Source of the DNA: Clostridium culturomicium
GTDB taxonomy: Bacteria > Bacillota > Clostridia > Clostridiales > Clostridiaceae
Direction of reading: 5' to 3'
Length of the DNA stretch: 64,000 nucleotides
Assembly (NCBI RefSeq): GCF_000821305.1
Contig: NZ_CCXK01000012.1
Span: forward strand, 1,191-65,190
Shown here: positions 60,501-64,000 of the stretch, piece by piece
Numbering within the stretch: position 1 is the first letter of the stretch
How the letters are laid out: every line of letters starts with the position of its first letter
Notes under the pieces: generated by a model
The model's database searches: none
What the model was told of the DNA's origin: nothing
What the model saw: only the letters and a program-made list of their open reading frames with translations
Made by a program: the position numbers and the translations under genes

Positions 60501-62928
60501 TATTGGTACAATACTTTATAAAATAGGAAAATATAATGAAAGTTATAAATATGTAAAATTATGCAAACATTATATAGATAAAGATTATATGAAATATTGG
60601 CAAGAAGCAGGTCCATATTGTATTTTCATGTATTTAATTTCTGATTTGGTTGGGAATAAAGAAGAGGGTAAGAAATACTTAGAGCAAGGGTTTGAAATCT
60701 TAGGTGATTCTAAATCCATTATGGGGTATGAAATTTCACTTCTTTATAATATTTATCGCTTATGCTACGAAAGAAGTAAATCTGATATTTCTTACGTAAT
60801 TAATTCAGCTGAAAAAATACTTTATTTAGATTTTAGAATATCAATGTTGTGCTATTGTATTAATAAGCTTATATATCTTGGTTTTGAAGAAGATGCCATT
60901 GAGATTTATAAATATATTATAAAGTATAGAGAGTTAATAAAATCAGATATAAATAAGGTTGAGATTGAATATTTAGGGGTAGTTTTAAGACAAGGAATTA
61001 GTTATAAAAAGTTAGTTGATAGCTTGGAAGTTTTAAAAGATAAAAATTTGATTTTATCTTGGAAGATAAACTTTCAGTTGGCGAAGGGGTACTATGGAGA
61101 AGAAAATTATACTTACGCAGCAGAATATATATATGAATGTTGTGGTTTAATAATTAACACTTTAGAAGGTATGCCCAATAATGAAGTAGGAAAATATATA
61201 AAAATAAATCCAGATGTAATTCAAGCCTTTGAACTATTAATGAAGGTTAGACAGCATTATGGAGCAGCTAAAGCAAGTTCATATATAGAGGTTAATATAT
61301 CTAAGGTAAAAAATATAGTTTTATATTTAAAGGGTATAATGAAGCCTAATATAGTTAATGCAACTTTTCTAAAAGAATTAAAGAAACAAAATAAGGATAA
61401 ATTTGAAGAGTTAGATACAATAGATAACATGATTGGTAAGCTAAGTGGTGATATAAATGAAAATTTAAATACTATATGCAAATATATAAATTTAATATCT
61501 GTTGCTAACAGAGCTACTATTTTATTAGAAAATGAAGGGAAAATAAAGATTTCAGCATCTACTGATGAAAATATAGTTTTACCAGATGACTTATCTTTAA
61601 TAAATATGGTTAGAAGTAAGAAGAAGCCATTAATTTCAAAGGACAAAAGAATTGTTGGTGATAGTGGTGAAGTGCTTAGCTATGATATAGATAATAATAA
61701 TAAAACCACTATGTGCATTCCTATTACCCAGATTTTAAAAAGTGGACGAGTAACCAATAGTCACGAATATACAAATGAGTTAGTTGGGTATATTTATGTT
61801 GAGAGTACTAAGCGAATAAACAATATTAATATCAATACCATGAAAAAATGCTCTAATATTTCAAGAATATTATACATGATTATAGATAGAGAGAACATTA
61901 GAAGGAGTTCAAGTATTGATAATCTAACAAGTGCATTAATGAGAAAGCACTTAGAGTTATTTATTCAAGAGCAAATAGAGAAATCCTATACCTATGGAAC
62001 TGAATTTTCTATAATAATGCTTGATATTGATAAATTTAAAGAAATTAATGATAATTATGGGCATAGAATGGGAGATAAGGTTTTAAGCAAACTATGTAAA
62101 ACTGTATTAAATAACATACGTAAAAGTGATGTTATTGGAAGATATGGTGGTGAAGAATTCATTATTGTACTTCCTGACATCGGGGTAAATGATGCAGAGA
62201 TTATAGCTGAAAGAATTAGAAATAAAATAATAGAAGAAAAGCTTATGGGTGATAAGCGTGAAGTTACTGTAAGTATGGGGGTTGCAAATTACCCGAAACA
62301 TGCAACAACCTATGATGAACTGATTGAAAAATCAGATCAGGCTTTATATGAGGCTAAAAATGGGGGTAGAAATAGAACAAAGGTATGGAATGAATCATTT
62401 GGTTACAAGATAAGTACTACAAATAGGTTAAGTGGTATCTTTGTTGGAAATGGTGATCAGGATTATAAGAATGTATCTATAGTAATGGAATTTATTGACC
62501 TAATGAATGATGATACTCCAATAAAGGATAAGGTTGTAAATGCAATAAATCGTATATCAGAAATTACTGAAGCAGATAGTTGTATTTTATATATTATTAA
62601 CAATAACGAAATAGTTACTCAATATTGCAAGATAAGTGAAAAATGTGGGGACATTGATGAAGAGTATAATATTTCCGTTGTGAAATCAGCAATAAAGTCA
62701 AAGGAAAATATTTGTGGAATTGATTGGAATTGTATTAATCAATTAAATAAATCTATGGCAATTCCTGATATTAAGTCTAATATGGTTGTATTGTTAAGAA
62801 ATAAAAAAGATATTATTGGAGCCATTCATCTTTCATCCTCAATAAATCATAAGGAATTTAATTATGATCAATTAAATTATATTAATACTTTAGCTAAAAT
62901 AATGGTCCCAATGTTAGAGGAGATTTAG
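57538..62928 (+). CDS. Giant signalling protein: pseudokinase, ATPase, helical repeats, GAF, diguanylate cyclase, GAF
   Basis: 1796 residues. About 1-250: protein-kinase-like fold (YRIDKLISNSRSYSMYEAI) but without an HRD or DFG motif, so probably inactive. About 295-560: STAND/AAA ATPase with HGEIGIGKTRLI near 322 and VIIFDNVHMYDN. About 650-1250: TPR-like helices. About 1360-1480: a GAF-like domain. About 1485-1640: GGDEF domain with active GGEEF at 1537-1541 and an inhibitory RKSD site at 1528-1531. About 1660-1796: a second GAF-like domain. Likely makes c-di-GMP in response to unknown signals. Monocistronic, no membrane segment. Confidence 0.8.
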   Translation: MRIINGKYRIDKLISNSRSYSMYEAIDITKNKRKVNIYILNSIHVEKTLLEMYIKEFEKTSLLSDSYINILEFGSTVNSSSKEKKVEYFYATESISDYKSLMDMIDEISVEVLLDIFVKICKLAQEQCYSYIKTMPFSLESIYVSSDNRVKMKDKITALLDCRELGIYIHYDSNDNYKDSVFSNNKANNEKYYVEKLREILISMVLQNKGVKIYGKIQHDIDENLNGEKRHEYLQLIGDKMSTLIYNLHDNNIEKGKGKILNIIDEINKIFNTTYNYISRKKEKLNFNTPLIGRNEEVSNIIKSINEGMKEKINGSVILIHGEIGIGKTRLITHVKHLIDVNYKNILKCFYVADYGSSFAISNLLKQVVASADKGLLNKYKKELSMVIPEIYGEETIDTYGDIELKMKSNVALMAKISLFLLEYYSEKPGVIIFDNVHMYDNFTLGIIQYVLSRVMEARNISVIISYRDGDCLGNYDFTEMLTKINSKVDLEIHLTPLNEDMTSRILKNVLNVDRISESFTDLIYRHSMGNPLLVEEGIKYLRDKKVVYIDETDGMWKKISNHEIYMSTDMEEVCRNQLLGLKKEYLEILYDMSYFYMPVSLSIIVEFLNPLRDNLKDSLAYLIAKGILSRTQNHQGTKYTFYNKFLKNYLYRSIDEKVRFEKHVKIAQILMSYNKKVQGEYIDEIIYNLEKVKDKRILEFYKSREKELESLNKIEESIKFNFKILNFIQENKDSAKLRKEEIAVNMRLGELYNKVAEKKTSIDYYLYAKNLCNKEKYINEYIDILREILFLSIDLGYEKYVTKYLKEMRAAVEKSDYRIGKIKYLLIIIWRKYNKQEYEKVKELCNYGISLCEEEDEEYRLAFMNYYIDVLIAEGNEVEGLELLKPMVEKCEKLNFTKRLCRITNSMGVLYSDYLQLEEEALEWFEKSNTIGMASDDDSYKVNSLSNLGFVHYIMLNYSKAYEYFNASSNHAMESEVLGANFYNFSYIGTILYKIGKYNESYKYVKLCKHYIDKDYMKYWQEAGPYCIFMYLISDLVGNKEEGKKYLEQGFEILGDSKSIMGYEISLLYNIYRLCYERSKSDISYVINSAEKILYLDFRISMLCYCINKLIYLGFEEDAIEIYKYIIKYRELIKSDINKVEIEYLGVVLRQGISYKKLVDSLEVLKDKNLILSWKINFQLAKGYYGEENYTYAAEYIYECCGLIINTLEGMPNNEVGKYIKINPDVIQAFELLMKVRQHYGAAKASSYIEVNISKVKNIVLYLKGIMKPNIVNATFLKELKKQNKDKFEELDTIDNMIGKLSGDINENLNTICKYINLISVANRATILLENEGKIKISASTDENIVLPDDLSLINMVRSKKKPLISKDKRIVGDSGEVLSYDIDNNNKTTMCIPITQILKSGRVTNSHEYTNELVGYIYVESTKRINNININTMKKCSNISRILYMIIDRENIRRSSSIDNLTSALMRKHLELFIQEQIEKSYTYGTEFSIIMLDIDKFKEINDNYGHRMGDKVLSKLCKTVLNNIRKSDVIGRYGGEEFIIVLPDIGVNDAEIIAERIRNKIIEEKLMGDKREVTVSMGVANYPKHATTYDELIEKSDQALYEAKNGGRNRTKVWNESFGYKISTTNRLSGIFVGNGDQDYKNVSIVMEFIDLMNDDTPIKDKVVNAINRISEITEADSCILYIINNNEIVTQYCKISEKCGDIDEEYNISVVKSAIKSKENICGIDWNCINQLNKSMAIPDIKSNMVVLLRNKKDIIGAIHLSSSINHKEFNYDQLNYINTLAKIMVPMLEEI

Positions 62929-62963
62929 AAGGTAAAGTAGAATAACTAAATTAAAGTAAATTA

Positions 62964-63010
62964 TAGAGAGTTAATGCTATATGTACTTAGTGTTAACTCT
63001 CTAAAATATT
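62964..63010 (+). terminator. Probable terminator of the giant cyclase gene
   Basis: Eleven-bp stem (62964-62974 with 62993-63003), 18-nt loop, followed by AAATATTAATT, a weak tail. Confidence 0.55.
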
Positions 63011-63154
63011 AATTAAATATAATTAGGGAATATTAATATGGTGAAGTTAAATAATATTATAAAGTAAACTATTGAAATAAGATGGAAAAGATTTGAGTTA
63101 TTTAACTTAGAGTACACAGATTAAAGTTACATACGTTTAATTAGGAGGATTAAT

Positions 63155-64000
63155 ATGGAATATACAGTTGGTAAAGTATATCATGGATTTAAATTAGAGA
63201 GGCAAGAGAAAGTAGAAGAGTTAAATTCCATAGCCAGGATATTTGAGCATGAAAAAACAGGAGCAAAGCTTTTACATTTAGAGAATGATGATTCTAATAA
63301 AGTTTTTTCGATTGGATTTAAAACACCGCCAAGTGATGATACTGGTGTAGCTCATATATTAGAGCATAGTGTTTTATGTGGGTCAAAGAAATTTCCTACA
63401 AAGGAGCCTTTTGTTGAGTTAATTAAAGGGTCTTTAAATACATTTTTAAATGCAATGACTTTTAGTGATAAAACAATATACCCATTAGCAAGTAAGAATG
63501 AGAAGGATTTCTTTAACTTAATGGATGTATATTTAGATGCAGTTTTTTATCCTAATATCTATTCTACAAAAGAGATATTAATGCAGGAAGGCTGGCATTA
63601 TGAGTTAGAGAATATTGAAGATGAGTTAACCTATAAAGGTGTTGTTTATAATGAAATGAAGGGAGCCTTTTCTTCTCCAGATGGAGTTTTAATGAGAAAT
63701 ATTCAAGGTTCTTTATTTGAAAACAACACTTATGGATGTGAATCAGGAGGGGATCCAGAGTTTATTCCAGATTTGACACAGGAAGAATTTCTAGGCTTCC
63801 ATACAAAGTATTATCATCCATCAAACAGCTTTATTTTCTTATATGGAGATGGAAATCTTGATAAGATGTTAGCATTTATAAATGATAACTATTTAGTTAA
63901 TTTTGAGAGAAGGGAAGTTAATGCTGAGATTCTTCCAGAGAAGCCATTTAACAAAATGAAGGAAGTTGTTAAGGAATACTCTATTTCAGTAGAAGACTCT
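63155..64000 (+). CDS. M16C (insulinase family, presequence-protease-like) metallopeptidase, partial
   Basis: The first 282 residues are visible; the gene runs off the right edge. The inverted zinc motif HILEH in VAHILEHSVLCGSKKFPTKEP and the downstream Glu in YNEMKGAFSSP identify an M16C peptidase, a family of about 970 residues that cleaves unfolded peptides in a closed chamber. LKGSLNTFLNAMTFSDKTIYP-type text (KGSLNTFLNAMT) is diagnostic. TAGGAGG lies six bases before the ATG. No signal peptide, so probably cytosolic. Confidence 0.92.
   Translation, partial: MEYTVGKVYHGFKLERQEKVEELNSIARIFEHEKTGAKLLHLENDDSNKVFSIGFKTPPSDDTGVAHILEHSVLCGSKKFPTKEPFVELIKGSLNTFLNAMTFSDKTIYPLASKNEKDFFNLMDVYLDAVFYPNIYSTKEILMQEGWHYELENIEDELTYKGVVYNEMKGAFSSPDGVLMRNIQGSLFENNTYGCESGGDPEFIPDLTQEEFLGFHTKYYHPSNSFIFLYGDGNLDKMLAFINDNYLVNFERREVNAEILPEKPFNKMKEVVKEYSISVEDS

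Noticed and set aside
1..64000. CRISPR arrays, prophage, insertion sequences or defence islands
   Set aside because: No regularly spaced repeats, transposase, integrase, phage structural or restriction genes were seen; nearly every gene is a conserved clostridial housekeeping gene.

Overview
The window is the replication-origin region of a low-GC, spore-forming clostridium, most likely Clostridium sensu stricto. Support for this: very AT-rich DNA; strong AGGAGG ribosome-binding sites; the classical Firmicutes origin gene order; spore-associated genes (yyaC, a spore-type LonC, soj/spo0J); FabK in place of FabI; and a FabT-led clostridial fatty-acid operon. I cannot name the species.

Left arm (about 1-9530, all minus strand). 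A strong promoter and boxA-like leader at the left edge point off the window and look like the start of an rRNA operon. Then, read towards the origin, come gyrA, gyrB, remB, recF, yaaA, dnaN and dnaA. The origin is in two parts. A cluster of DnaA boxes fills the dnaA-rpmH gap (about 9534-10020). A second element lies between dnaA and dnaN: two perfect boxes plus six perfect TAG repeats next to a GGGG patch, the pattern expected of a DnaA-trio unwinding element.

Right arm (10020-20370, mostly plus strand). rpmH-rnpA-yidD-yidC-jag, then mnmE-mnmG-rsmG, noc, soj-parB and a DUF4446 gene, with three perfect 16-bp parS sites. Two parS sites sit at the centre of terminator-like palindromes. Next come yyaC, a cysteine desulfurase-like gene and a divergent yedF-DUF3343 pair (a selenium/sulfur handling set), DUF951, rpsF-ssb-rpsR with a candidate S6:S18 leader, a MazG-like gene, yybS-like, gdpP, rplI, lonC, dnaB, a TM2 protein, yhaM, and an FAD dehydrogenase with purA.

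Further right (36-64 kb): an XRE regulator, a BaiN/HI0933-type flavoprotein, seven tRNA genes (Glu-Val-Asp in tandem duplicate, then Thr), a Y-family DNA polymerase, a head-on dnaD/dnaC-like primosome operon, an M23 peptidase, and the complete fabT-fabH-acpP-fabK-fabD-fabG-fabF-accB-fabZ-accC-accD-accA operon with two FabT-type palindromes at its promoter. Then come a DegV protein, an amidase-domain protein, a SEC-C methionine aminopeptidase, a 1796-residue pseudokinase/ATPase/GAF/diguanylate cyclase, and the start of an M16C peptidase.

Most of the window is conserved housekeeping DNA. I see no prophage, insertion sequence or CRISPR array. The best second-look items are the origin unwinding element, parS inside terminators, a hairpin placed between a strong ribosome-binding site and the lonC TTG start, a Noc that lacks the usual N-terminal membrane helix, the giant cyclase, and the selenium-type set.
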